This document shows, piece by piece, positions 1-8,000 of a stretch of 24,443 nucleotides of DNA; the first letter of the stretch is position 1; the number at the start of each line of letters is the position of its first letter. The stretch is from CAYLNH01 sp964384625 (lineage in GTDB: Bacteria > Verrucomicrobiota > Lentisphaeria > JABSQK01). The stretch is taken from contig CAYLNH010000093.1 of the NCBI GenBank assembly GCA_964384625.1, positions 1-24,443 of the forward strand. Reading direction: 5' to 3'. The notes below the pieces were generated by a model. The model was not told the origin of the DNA. It searched no databases and worked only from the letters and a program-made list of their open reading frames with translations. A program made the position numbers and the translations under genes.

Positions 1-382
1 GTGTGCCCATACCGGCGGACAGGAATCCGCAAGCCGGCACACATGGAAAGGTGTGTCGGGCGAATCGCCCCATTTCTTGGTGCGCTCCGCGGGCAGTACT
101 GCGCCGCGTTATACTGCTTTTCACGCGTAATGTCTCAGCAACGAAGCGTCGCCGAAGCCGGTGTTCCACCACCGACAGGCTCGTCCTGTCAAGGGCATGG
201 TCCGTGAGCTGCAAAACTCGACCGCCCTGCCGCCCTCCCCGGGACCGGGGAGGAGGTGGGGTACATGGGGTCAGCAGACCAACCAGTGCTTCAGCGGCAT
301 ACGGCCACTGGCAGCTCAACGGCGACGTGGGGAAGTGTGCACACCCCATCATCGAAGCAATGCTTTCGCGGCTCTCCGCCTC
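1..382. other. Leading non-coding stretch with small palindromes
   Basis: I see no convincing gene here; the open frames lack ribosome binding sites and recognisable protein features. The stretch holds several short inverted repeats: GTGTGCC at 1-7 with GGCACAC at 36-42, GACAGG at 174-179 with CCTGTC at 185-190, and CCTCCCC at 234-240 with GGGGAGG at 247-253. None is followed by a U-rich run, so I do not call a terminator. It could be the 3' flank of a gene outside the window. I looked for tRNA, tmRNA, SRP RNA and RNase P RNA signatures and saw none. Confidence 0.4.
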
Positions 383-411
383 TTGACTTTTTCGCCTCAG
401 ACCGTTATATT
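383..411 (+). promoter_or_regulatory. Sigma-70 type promoter for the HEAT-like exported protein
   Basis: TTGACT at 383-388 and TATATT at 406-411 are separated by 17 bp, a near-consensus -35/-10 pair. Transcription would start near 418, giving a leader of about 20 nt before the gene that starts at 439. The leader contains GGAG at 429-432. Confidence 0.6.
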
Positions 412-438
412 GCTTTATTGCGCCGAACGGAGATGATC

Positions 439-1212
439 ATGTGCGTTACGTTTTGTAAAGCGGCGGGATATCTGGTGTTTTGTGCCTGTTTCTTGGCGGT
501 GGCTCAGGTCCGGGCCTGGGAGACCGATGAAGACCGGCAGAATGAAGATCGTCAGGCGGAAACGGATGCTCCCGAGGTCCTCTGGCGAGTGATTCGAACG
601 CGACAGAAGCAAACCGGACAATACGCCCTGGTCCTGAAGACCCCCCATCTGCGGCTGGCCTCGGCTGCCTTGGCCCGGTATTTGCAGGAACGCCATCCGG
701 AAGTCCGTGAACTGCTGGGTGGAGTCGCCATCGTCTGCCTGCCGCGGGGCTTTGTGAAACAGACATTCAAGAAGGAGGCGCCGGAGGGTAATTGTCTGTT
801 GGTCAGTCCGGCAGGCAAAGTTGTCGCGGTCAAAGAGTTTTCCTGGAATGACCACAAATCAGCAAAAACCCTGGCCGGTGCGCTGACCGGTTTTCTGTTT
901 GGCGACGACCACTCGGACCCGCATAAACTGCGGACAGCGGTCCTGAAGGAGATGACTCCCAGCGTTCAGGCCAGCGTCAAACAGGCGCTGAAAGACCTGG
1001 ATGCGGACGATTTCCGCACGCGGCGACGGGCCCGGAAGACGCTGCGCGGGCATCCCGCAGCACTGTTGCTGGTGCTGCACCTGCAGGCCACCAGCGAATC
1101 GATCGAGGTGCGGACGGGAGCGCATGAAGTGCTCTGCCGACACGCCAAGAGCACGGGTGCGATCGTGTTGGGGGCCTATGGAGAAGTGGAAGAGGATGCC
1201 TGGGACATCTAG
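439..1212 (+). CDS. Exported protein with C-terminal HEAT-like segment, unknown function
   Basis: I do not recognise a named family. I chose the ATG at 439 because GGAG (429-432) sits 6 nt upstream; an ATG at 433 is in frame but lies directly against that site. The 257-residue product starts with a Sec-type signal (hydrophobic run YLVFCACFLAVAQV, likely cut near VRA-W), then a short acidic stretch rich in D, E and Q. The middle contains LLVSPAGKVVAV, which faintly recalls a thioredoxin-fold strand. The C-terminal 90 residues (DLDADDFRTRRRARKTL...EVRTGAHEVL) have the paired-helix pattern of HEAT-like repeats seen in many planctomycete and PVC proteins. It is probably periplasmic. Its TAG stop overlaps the stop of the convergent Minf_1886 gene. 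Confidence 0.65.
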   Translation: MCVTFCKAAGYLVFCACFLAVAQVRAWETDEDRQNEDRQAETDAPEVLWRVIRTRQKQTGQYALVLKTPHLRLASAALARYLQERHPEVRELLGGVAIVCLPRGFVKQTFKKEAPEGNCLLVSPAGKVVAVKEFSWNDHKSAKTLAGALTGFLFGDDHSDPHKLRTAVLKEMTPSVQASVKQALKDLDADDFRTRRRARKTLRGHPAALLLVLHLQATSESIEVRTGAHEVLCRHAKSTGAIVLGAYGEVEEDAWDI

Positions 1213-1634
1213 GCATCGCCATCGATCTGTGGGATGGAGACGTCTTTACCGGTCGGGGTGTAGGGTTTGAGCAGGACTTCCTGCAGGTCAAAAACATCCC
1301 GGAAGGCTTCGAGGTTGTCCTCGTCGCTGGCGCGGAAGATGCCGGCGCCGATCATCAGGAAAACGATATTACCGACATCCATCGTGGTCTGGATCCCCCA
1401 ACTGTTCAGAACCTGGAAGGCGAGCGGGCCGAACTGCTGCAGGGCATAACAGCGAAAACCGTCCATCAGTTCGACGCAGTTCACATGCACCGAGGTCCGG
1501 CTGCCGGTGCGGGCCTTGCGTTTATGAGCGAAACTGACTGCGTCACGGACGAAGTAGTAGGCGTCACGATCGAAGGCTGACTCGCGCTCCAGGATCTCCT
1601 TGAGTTGCTCATCAAAGGCGGGGTCATGCTTCAT
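1209..1634 (-). CDS. Minf_1886 family protein
   Basis: The 141-residue product (MKHDPAFDEQLKEILERESAFDRDAYYFVRDAV...) matches, from memory, the conserved Minf_1886 family: an N-terminal block in which a short acidic helix precedes DRDAYYFV, a central CVELMDGFRCYALQQFGPLAFQVLNSWGI block, and a C-terminal DVGNIVFLMIGAGI plus DEDNLEAFRDVFD block. The biochemical function is unknown. I placed the start at the ATG at 1634 rather than upstream, because GGAG lies about 8 nt before it and the family begins with this motif. It overlaps the 3' end of the HIT gene by 11 bp, so the two are probably co-translated. It ends stop-to-stop against the convergent gene. Confidence 0.8.
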   Translation of the reverse strand: MKHDPAFDEQLKEILERESAFDRDAYYFVRDAVSFAHKRKARTGSRTSVHVNCVELMDGFRCYALQQFGPLAFQVLNSWGIQTTMDVGNIVFLMIGAGIFRASDEDNLEAFRDVFDLQEVLLKPYTPTGKDVSIPQIDGDA

Positions 1635-2052
1635 CAACGGGCTCCAGACGTTTGCGCACCTTCCGCACAATAGCGTCCTGCTCGGCCGTTGTACAGTCAA
1701 CGACCCGGCTGTTCCAGGCGAAGCCGTCGTTACCGTAGCGCGGGATAATATGCCAATGCGTATGCGGGAAAGCCTGACCGGTGTTTTCGCCGTTGGCCAA
1801 GTGCAGGTTGAAGCCGTCGCCTTTAACGGCCCGGAGCAGGCCCTGAGCCAACCGCGGCAAGAGCAATGCGGCCGCCTTGAGCACCTCCGGCGGGACCGAG
1901 GTCAGACTGTTGTAGTGTTGCCGCGGGATGACCAGGGCATGACCGGGGTTGACGGGGGCGATATGCAGGAAAGCGAGCAGGCACTCGTCCTCGAACAGGA
2001 TCCGAGCGGGTTGCTCGCCGCGCACGATACGGCACATTGGGCAGTTCTTCAT
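1624..2052 (-). CDS. HIT family nucleotide-binding hydrolase
   Basis: A 142-residue histidine triad protein. The HIT signature is clear at residues 97-101 (HTHWH, followed by IIPR), preceded by NGENTGQAFP. HIT proteins cleave phosphoanhydride or phosphoramidate bonds in nucleotides such as Ap4A or AMP-NH2, with the middle His as nucleophile (family knowledge). N-terminal C4-x2-C7 (KNCPMCRI) is half of the zinc site found in many HIT proteins. The ATG at 2052 has only a weak ribosome binding site. It lies 117 bp after rplU and overlaps the following Minf_1886 gene, so the three may share a transcript. The protein is soluble, with no signal sequence. The exact substrate cannot be told from sequence. 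Confidence 0.88.
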   Translation of the reverse strand: MKNCPMCRIVRGEQPARILFEDECLLAFLHIAPVNPGHALVIPRQHYNSLTSVPPEVLKAAALLLPRLAQGLLRAVKGDGFNLHLANGENTGQAFPHTHWHIIPRYGNDGFAWNSRVVDCTTAEQDAIVRKVRKRLEPVDEA

Positions 2053-2169
2053 GGTGTTTCGCGTGCCGGAATCCGAGGCTGCGGTCCTGGGGGGGGTAAG
2101 TGCATGAATGCACTACGGGCCGGCACGAAAACTATCCGGCACGTTGCTGTACCGACAGTTCCGCCGGCC

Positions 2170-2487
2170 CTACCCGGCAGGCTTGATCTCGACGATCTTG
2201 ACCTTGGTCAGTTCCTGGCGATGGCCATTTTTCCGGCGCATGCCCTTGCGACGCTTCCGCTTGAAGACGACAAGTTTCTTGCCGCGGTGATGGTCAATCA
2301 GCTCGGCGGCGACGGTGGCGCCTTGCAGCTTCGGGCTGCCGACTTTGAGCCCGTTGTCATCGGCTACCGCGAGGACGTTATCGAATTCGACCGTGTCATT
2401 GTCCTGGAGATCCAGGCGTTCGATATCGAGGATATCACCGGGCTGGACTTTGTACTGCTTACCACCGGTCTCAATAATTGCATACAT
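2170..2487 (-). CDS. rplU: 50S ribosomal protein L21
   Basis: A 105-residue protein beginning MYAIIETGGKQYKVQPGD, the standard start of bacterial L21, and containing the C-terminal basic block HHRGKKLVVFKRKRRKGMRRKNGHRQ and ELTKVKIVEIKPAG. L21 binds 23S rRNA (domain I area, with L20) during assembly of the large subunit. The ATG at 2487 is preceded by a strong AAGGAG about 10 nt upstream. The open frame extends further upstream, but that part has no L21 similarity. In most bacteria rpmA (L27) follows directly. Here the next gene is a HIT protein only 117 bp downstream, so rpmA is not in this place. Confidence 0.96.
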   Translation of the reverse strand: MYAIIETGGKQYKVQPGDILDIERLDLQDNDTVEFDNVLAVADDNGLKVGSPKLQGATVAAELIDHHRGKKLVVFKRKRRKGMRRKNGHRQELTKVKIVEIKPAG

Positions 2488-2652
2488 CTGTTTCGAGCTC
2501 CTTCTGGATAGTCTGCTACGGATCAGCTCAGGCGTTGAACAGCCGTTTACGGGCAGCAGAAGATTCAACGCAAAAGTAAAATGAGAGCGGCTAATGTAGC
2601 GGCAGCGCAAGCAGTTTCAAATCAGCCAGGCGAAATTCGCGGCGAAATCGAG

Positions 2653-5502
2653 CTATTTCAGGATGGCGACATTCTCACCGATCTTCATCGTTGCATTGGC
2701 GGCGAGCGCCTTATCGACCTGGATAACGACTTCAAGCGGGTAGTTGGCGTCGATGCTCATTTCGAGCACGCCCATGTCATTGAAGCGCCAATCGAGCTTG
2801 ATCGCGCCGTTCGGCGTGGGGATGGATGCAGTAGCCGTCTCCAATGCCGTCAGGCTGGGAGCGAAGTAGACCTGTTTATAGCCCGGTTCCGCCGGGCGGA
2901 TACCGATCATCTCGGACACCAGGAAGTAGCTTGCCGCCACGCCGTAGCCATTGCACAGGCTGATGGGCAGGCGGTCCTGGTCGGCGAGATCCGGCGAAAA
3001 CTTCTCCCACCAGGTAGTGGCGCCGCGCTGGATCATGCCGCCCCAGTAGTATCGCATGTAGTCCGTGGCCCAATCTTTGCGGCCAAGCGAGAAGGCCATT
3101 TCCATAATGAAGTATTTGAAGAACGGGTTGTCGTTTTCCTGGTCGATCTCGAGGTTATGGAAGGGTGCGTACTCGACAAAGAGTGCGTTGAAGATCTTGT
3201 CGAACTCGTCCTCCTGCACCATACCGCACATCAGAGCCAGAACATTCGCCTGCATCGAGCAGTGTTCCGACATTTTCTTGTCATACCAGCCGTCGGCAAA
3301 CAGGCCTTTCTCTTCATTCCACGTGAGATCACGGATTTCCTTGACGATTTCGGCCGCGAGACGGTTGCAGTACTTGGCGAAATCATTGTGTTTGGCGAGA
3401 CGGAAGAGCCACTCCGAGCGCAGCAGGCACAGCACGTACAGTGCATTCAACGCGGTCGAGATGCCGCGGCGGTCGAGCAGACCGTCGTAGTCGACGATGC
3501 ACGGATTGTCATAGGGCGGCGTCCGGTTCCCGAGCAGCACGCTTTCCTCTCCGGCCTCCGCCTCGAGATAGATCAGCAGACGCTCAAGGTGCGGCAGCAT
3601 CTCTTTGAGCAGGTCCATGTCCCCGGAATGCTCGACGTGCCGCTGCAGCCACACCGGCCAGAGCATCATGGAATCCAGGAGTTTGATGGCGAAGTCGCCC
3701 GGCACGAGCGCGGGCATTTCGCCGTTCTCGTATTGCGCCGCGGCGAACTCACGCAGTGCCTTTTCAGAGTATTCATAGCTGCCGAACAGATGGAAACTCG
3801 CGAAGCTCTGCAGCATCGCATCGGTCAGGAACTGACATTCCTGGTGGCCGCCGGCGTTAAGGAAGACCGAGTCATGAGTGGCTTCCAGGGTATTCAGGCC
3901 GACTTCCCAGATCTGGTTGAACAGCTCATCGGAGCAGACGAAGGACGCCGGATCGCGATGGTTCGCGACCTGCCGGCGGACACAGACGTCGCGCATGGTG
4001 ACGGAATGCGAGCAGTGCCGGCAGAAGACCATCAGGTAGCGCATTCCATGCGGCGCCACCGCCTGCCAGGTTGAGGCAGTATCACTCAGCGTGATGGTAT
4101 AGACCTTGCGCACACCTTCCTTGATCGGATTGACCAGGTCGCCGTCGAGACTATCGCCGTAAACCACGTCGATGAGGTCGCCGGCGCTGCCCTCCAACTC
4201 GATCTGCGGGCAGCCGCGGACATACCGTTCGAGCTCAAGGACCATATACTGGCCCTGTTCCAGTTCGACTTCGTCGATCGGAATCCCTTCCGGCTCGCTT
4301 TCGGCCACGGTGAAGGTGTGGGCAATAAGCCCGGCGGCGACATCCAGGGATTCCTTGTTAAAATAGGCTTCGGACGGCTTGAACCCGAGGTTCAGCGGGT
4401 CGCTGACATGCGAGAACGGCAGGTTGAGCGGCCCAGTGATCGTCCACCCCGGCATACTGATGGCATCTTTGCCGCGGGCAAACTTGAACCCGCCTTCTTC
4501 AACTTCGGGGAAGATCAAGGTAGCGCCGGACGAATTGGTGCCGACCTGCTGGACGATGGTCACGTGGTTTGTGCCTTTTTTGATATCCATGCGGCCGCTG
4601 ATATCCGCCAGTTCCTCCTGGGCGTAGCACCGCGGTGCATTCCAATCCGGGTCGATGAAGTTCTGCATCTCCCGCACGCCCTGGGAGAACACCAGCTTGT
4701 GGTTGACATAGAGGCAACAGGGGTCGTCGGTGAGCATCTGGAATGCGAGCCCTTCGGCGTCCTGTCCCGAGTGGATATAGGTCTCGGCGGCATAGACGCC
4801 CGGCGAGACGGGGGCCCGCGGATAGCTGACATTGCTGGTTGCCCGGTTCCGCTCGGCGGTACCGTGGATCACGAGGTTGAGGAAGCTGTAGGCCTCGGAC
4901 ACGCGCTCGGTATCGGGCGCCGTGGTGAACTGGTACCTGCCGTCGGAAATCGGGCTGAGCACCTTTGCCGACTCCCAGGCGCCGTCGCCGTTGTAGTCCA
5001 GCATATTCCAGCCGTCCGGATACAACCGCATATCGACCGCTTCGACGAAGCCATCGGTACTCGAGACCCGCGGTTGATTGGCGAGATAACAGTCGCCCGG
5101 TCGTGCCGACCAGCTGGCATCGGTCAGGACTGTGGGGTTTCCGTCAACGTTCATCTGACACCAGAGCGCCGACTTTTTGCGGTTGTTGCCGTAGCGACTG
5201 ATATCGACGTTATGCACGAGCACAGCCACCACGTTCCGGCCGTATTGGAGGCAGTAGGCGGCCTCGAAATGGGAAATACATGCGGTGTTGGCGGCCGCGG
5301 GAGCGGGACCGCGACAGAAATGCCGACCGTTGATGTAGACATGGTAGTGCGTATTGGCCGTGATCCAGAAATCAGCGGCAGTCGGGACTTCCTCCAGGAC
5401 GAACTCTTTGCGGAAGAACGCGTAGTTTTCGACACTGTTCTGGTCCGCGTTCACCCAGATCCAGTCTCCCTGCATTTCCGCGGGAAGTCTCGGTAGACTC
5501 AT
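2653..5502 (-). CDS. GH78-like alpha-L-rhamnosidase
   Basis: A 949-residue enzyme predicted to remove terminal alpha-L-rhamnose from glycans. No signal peptide is visible (MSLPRLPAEMQGDWIW), so it is probably cytoplasmic. Residues about 12-135 form the galactose-binding-like N-terminal domain (ADFWITANTHYHVYINGR). Beta-sandwich domains follow to about residue 510, then an (alpha/alpha)6 catalytic domain. The general-acid region reads GGHQECQFLTDAM (551-563, probable acid E555), a variant of the usual DCP-x-R-x-E-R-x-G-W motif. MPALVPGDFAIKLLDSMMLWP (596-616) and GATTWWEKF (827-835, probable base E833) match the family. The tail IGIRPAEPGYKQVYFAPSL and PTPNGAIKLDW fits the GH78 C-terminal beta domain. 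The start at 5502 has AGGGG 8 nt upstream. It stands alone between rplU and the folD-pcnB-dacA group. Confidence 0.85.
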   Translation of the reverse strand: MSLPRLPAEMQGDWIWVNADQNSVENYAFFRKEFVLEEVPTAADFWITANTHYHVYINGRHFCRGPAPAAANTACISHFEAAYCLQYGRNVVAVLVHNVDISRYGNNRKKSALWCQMNVDGNPTVLTDASWSARPGDCYLANQPRVSSTDGFVEAVDMRLYPDGWNMLDYNGDGAWESAKVLSPISDGRYQFTTAPDTERVSEAYSFLNLVIHGTAERNRATSNVSYPRAPVSPGVYAAETYIHSGQDAEGLAFQMLTDDPCCLYVNHKLVFSQGVREMQNFIDPDWNAPRCYAQEELADISGRMDIKKGTNHVTIVQQVGTNSSGATLIFPEVEEGGFKFARGKDAISMPGWTITGPLNLPFSHVSDPLNLGFKPSEAYFNKESLDVAAGLIAHTFTVAESEPEGIPIDEVELEQGQYMVLELERYVRGCPQIELEGSAGDLIDVVYGDSLDGDLVNPIKEGVRKVYTITLSDTASTWQAVAPHGMRYLMVFCRHCSHSVTMRDVCVRRQVANHRDPASFVCSDELFNQIWEVGLNTLEATHDSVFLNAGGHQECQFLTDAMLQSFASFHLFGSYEYSEKALREFAAAQYENGEMPALVPGDFAIKLLDSMMLWPVWLQRHVEHSGDMDLLKEMLPHLERLLIYLEAEAGEESVLLGNRTPPYDNPCIVDYDGLLDRRGISTALNALYVLCLLRSEWLFRLAKHNDFAKYCNRLAAEIVKEIRDLTWNEEKGLFADGWYDKKMSEHCSMQANVLALMCGMVQEDEFDKIFNALFVEYAPFHNLEIDQENDNPFFKYFIMEMAFSLGRKDWATDYMRYYWGGMIQRGATTWWEKFSPDLADQDRLPISLCNGYGVAASYFLVSEMIGIRPAEPGYKQVYFAPSLTALETATASIPTPNGAIKLDWRFNDMGVLEMSIDANYPLEVVIQVDKALAANATMKIGENVAILK

Positions 5503-5719
5503 ATTCGTTCCCCTGCGTTATCGTGGCAACCCGTGGCCCGAACGATGATGGTTAGGTATTTGAAGTGCCAACACAATACCACGAAGCGGATCAACTCGCC
5601 ACCGCAAAAACCGTATTTTCCCCAAGCCGGGCGACGGCCGCGAAATATCCGCGGCGGGAGGAGACGCCGTGTTTTTCCTCCCCATGTACAACGACTTACA
5701 TGCGGCACCGGCCGCTGCC

Positions 5720-6799
5720 TCATTCCATCTCGGGGGCAGCGACGGAGCCGTTCGGCGCCGACAGATACGGCAACCGGGCATACCCCCATTCGAACAGTCG
5801 TGAAACAAACAGGTAGCGGTCGTTCTTGTTCTTGAACCCCGTAACCACCGCAATCAGTTGCTCGCCGCCGCGTCTACACGTGGCAGTCACGCAGAAACCG
5901 GACGTTTTCGTATAGCCGGTTTTCAGCCCCGTGACGCCGCTGCAATGCCGCAACAACCGGCGGTTGGAGTTGTACATGTCGACAACCTTGCCGTTGTTGT
6001 GCCGGAAGCGGACCATGTCCAGCTTGCACCACTCCCAGATTTCGGGGTAACGGCGCAAAGCGAGGGCCAGGACCACGAGATCACGGCAACTCGCCCGGTT
6101 GTCGTCGCGGCGGTCGGGCTCCGGCAGTCCATGGACATTGCGGAAGCGGGCTTTGCTCATTCCAAGCTGCCGCGCCCGGCGATTCATCACCACGACAAAC
6201 TGCTGCACATCGTTGCCGGGGGCCGTGCGCTCGGCCACCGCGTACATGGCGTCGTTGGCGCTCTTGACCACCGAGGCGCGCAGCAGATCGCGCAGGGGAT
6301 AGCGATGCCCGGCCATCAGCCAGATCTCACTGCCGCCGATGTTCTGGGCCGCCCGGCTGACGGCGACCACCGTGTCCAGCGACAGGTCGTCCCGCGCGGC
6401 AATCAGCTCGAATGCGACCAGCGTCGTCATCATTTTGGTCATACTGGCAATCGGCACGAGTTCATCGGCGTCCTTCGACCACAGCACCAGTTCGCGTTCG
6501 GGCGCAACCAGAATACCGGCGCACTCGATACCGGGGCGGGATTTCCGCAGCAGGTCGGCCGCGGCCCGTGGCAGGGTCAACTGCAGATCACGGTAATCGC
6601 TGATCCCCGCAGGGCGCACGACCTCCGGTTTTTTCTCCGGCACCGCCGGGGCCGTCTCATCCGGCGCCGCCGGCGCCACCGCCGCAGCGGGATCCGGCGC
6701 CGACGGACCGGTTGCCAGGTTGTGCCGGACGACGAAGAACAGGGCCGCGGCAACCAGCGGCAGCAGGAGCCAGAGAGCGATGTAGGCCTTTCGCGTCAT
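5720..6799 (-). CDS. dacA: D-alanyl-D-alanine carboxypeptidase, peptidase S11 family
   Basis: A 359-residue serine carboxypeptidase that trims the terminal D-Ala from peptidoglycan pentapeptides. All three penicillin-binding motifs are present: SMTK at 119-122 with nucleophile S119, SAN at 180-182, and KTG at 293-295. An N-terminal transmembrane segment (about residues 6-24) anchors it, followed by an Ala/Pro-rich linker to about residue 63, so the catalytic domain faces the periplasm. There is no clear C-terminal PBP5 beta domain or amphipathic anchor; the protein ends soon after the catalytic fold, which fits the N-terminal anchor. Its ATG overlaps the pcnB stop by 4 bp (ATGA), showing translational coupling. 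The symbol denotes the family; dacC or dacF naming is equally possible. Confidence 0.88.
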   Translation of the reverse strand: MTRKAYIALWLLLPLVAAALFFVVRHNLATGPSAPDPAAAVAPAAPDETAPAVPEKKPEVVRPAGISDYRDLQLTLPRAAADLLRKSRPGIECAGILVAPERELVLWSKDADELVPIASMTKMMTTLVAFELIAARDDLSLDTVVAVSRAAQNIGGSEIWLMAGHRYPLRDLLRASVVKSANDAMYAVAERTAPGNDVQQFVVVMNRRARQLGMSKARFRNVHGLPEPDRRDDNRASCRDLVVLALALRRYPEIWEWCKLDMVRFRHNNGKVVDMYNSNRRLLRHCSGVTGLKTGYTKTSGFCVTATCRRGGEQLIAVVTGFKNKNDRYLFVSRLFEWGYARLPYLSAPNGSVAAPEME

Positions 6800-7980
6800 A
6801 GGCGGCGGCGCCGCCGCCCCTTACGCGGCGGATCCTGTTCGGGCCAGGCATCCATCACGCTCGCATCCCAGTGGAAGGCTTCCACGCAGGCCTTAAACAG
6901 ATCACGCGAGCGATTGTACTCCGGGTGGCGCAACAGCCGCTTGCGGTTGCGGACCGCCAGCAGTTTGGGCTGCAGCAAGAGGACATCGCGCACTTTGGCG
7001 ACCATATAACGCGGCACCAGGTAGGGCTTCATAAACTCCCGTACCAGACGCTGAAGCTTCTTGTCGACCCCGGCAAAGTTCTTCCAGAGCTGTTGCTCGC
7101 CCCGACGGAACTCCTCCGCGGCGAACGGCAGGATCAGGGCGGCCAGCCCGGTCACGCGGCTGGGATAGAGTTCGCCGGCGGCCACGCCGCGGTCGCGGGC
7201 TTCCAGCAGATCCAAAACCTGCTTGGCCGGCGGCGTACCCCAGGCTCGGCTGAGCTGCGGCAGGAGGTGCGGCAGCAGGCCGTACTTCTGGCAGGCAGTC
7301 AGGGTCGGCACGCAGTACGGTTTCTTGATGACCTTGTAGAGCTCTTCCAGCAGGCGAGCCTGGGAGCAACGGGTAATCTGCTCAGCGCCCGCCAGGATCG
7401 CGTCCTTGACCGGTTCGTCCAGCGCAAACCCGTATTGCCCGACCAGTTTCAGAGCGCGCAGCATGCGCACGGGGTCCTCGGCCATGCGGATGTGCGCCTC
7501 GCCGATCGTGCGCACCAGGCCGGCATCCATGTCGGCGAGGCCGTCAACGAAGTCGGTGAACCCGTGCGCTTTATTCATCGGATCGTAGTAGATCGCATTG
7601 ACCGTGAAGTCCCGGCGGCGGGCATCTTCCTCCAGACTGCCGAAGACATTGTCGCGCCAGACGATAATGCCGTCGTCGTCCTTGCGGCCCTTGCGTTCCT
7701 CCATCGACGGTTCGCGCCGGAAGGTGCTGACTTCGTAGGTCCGGTGATCCATGTAAACATGCACGAGCCGGAAACGCCGGCCGATGATCCGTGACCGCCG
7801 GCCAAAGACCTCCTTGACCTCTTCAGGGGTAGCGTCGGTGGCGATGTCGTAGTCCTTCGGCTCGCGATCCAGACATAGGTCACGCACCGCGCCGCCCACC
7901 AGATAGGCCTCGTAGCCGGCGTCGTGCAAACGGGCGATGACGCGAACTGCGGATCTGGCGATTTTCTGACGTATGGGCAT
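6796..7980 (-). CDS. pcnB: Poly(A) polymerase / tRNA nucleotidyltransferase family protein, PcnB type
   Basis: A 394-residue class II nucleotidyltransferase. The signature LVGGAVRD (27-34), catalytic acidic pair DYD (43-45), RRDFTVNA (122-129) and EDPVRMLRA (168-176) are all present. The form NVFGSLEEDARRRDFTVNAIYYDP is closer to PcnB, which adds poly(A) tails that mark RNA for decay, than to CCA-adding enzymes, but the two cannot be separated with certainty here. The C-terminus is very basic (RKGRRRRRL), as in RNA-binding tails of PcnB. I chose the ATG at 7980 over an upstream TTG at 8037, which would run into folD. It starts 20 bp after folD and overlaps dacA by 4 bp. Confidence 0.85.
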   Translation of the reverse strand: MPIRQKIARSAVRVIARLHDAGYEAYLVGGAVRDLCLDREPKDYDIATDATPEEVKEVFGRRSRIIGRRFRLVHVYMDHRTYEVSTFRREPSMEERKGRKDDDGIIVWRDNVFGSLEEDARRRDFTVNAIYYDPMNKAHGFTDFVDGLADMDAGLVRTIGEAHIRMAEDPVRMLRALKLVGQYGFALDEPVKDAILAGAEQITRCSQARLLEELYKVIKKPYCVPTLTACQKYGLLPHLLPQLSRAWGTPPAKQVLDLLEARDRGVAAGELYPSRVTGLAALILPFAAEEFRRGEQQLWKNFAGVDKKLQRLVREFMKPYLVPRYMVAKVRDVLLLQPKLLAVRNRKRLLRHPEYNRSRDLFKACVEAFHWDASVMDAWPEQDPPRKGRRRRRL

Positions 7981-8000
7981 GAGACTGCCGGGTTCCGAAT

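Noticed and set aside
234..253. GC-rich hairpin as an intrinsic terminator
   Set aside because: The 7-bp stem is not followed by a U-run on either strand.
2581..4074. 497-codon open frame on the plus strand inside the rhamnosidase gene
   Set aside because: Antisense shadow of a clear GH78-like gene; the protein has no recognisable motif.
4318..5496. 392-codon plus-strand frame inside the rhamnosidase gene
   Set aside because: Antisense shadow with no initiation signal; the sense strand encodes the recognised N-terminal domains.
6871..7794. 307-codon plus-strand frame opposite pcnB
   Set aside because: Antisense to an unmistakable nucleotidyltransferase.
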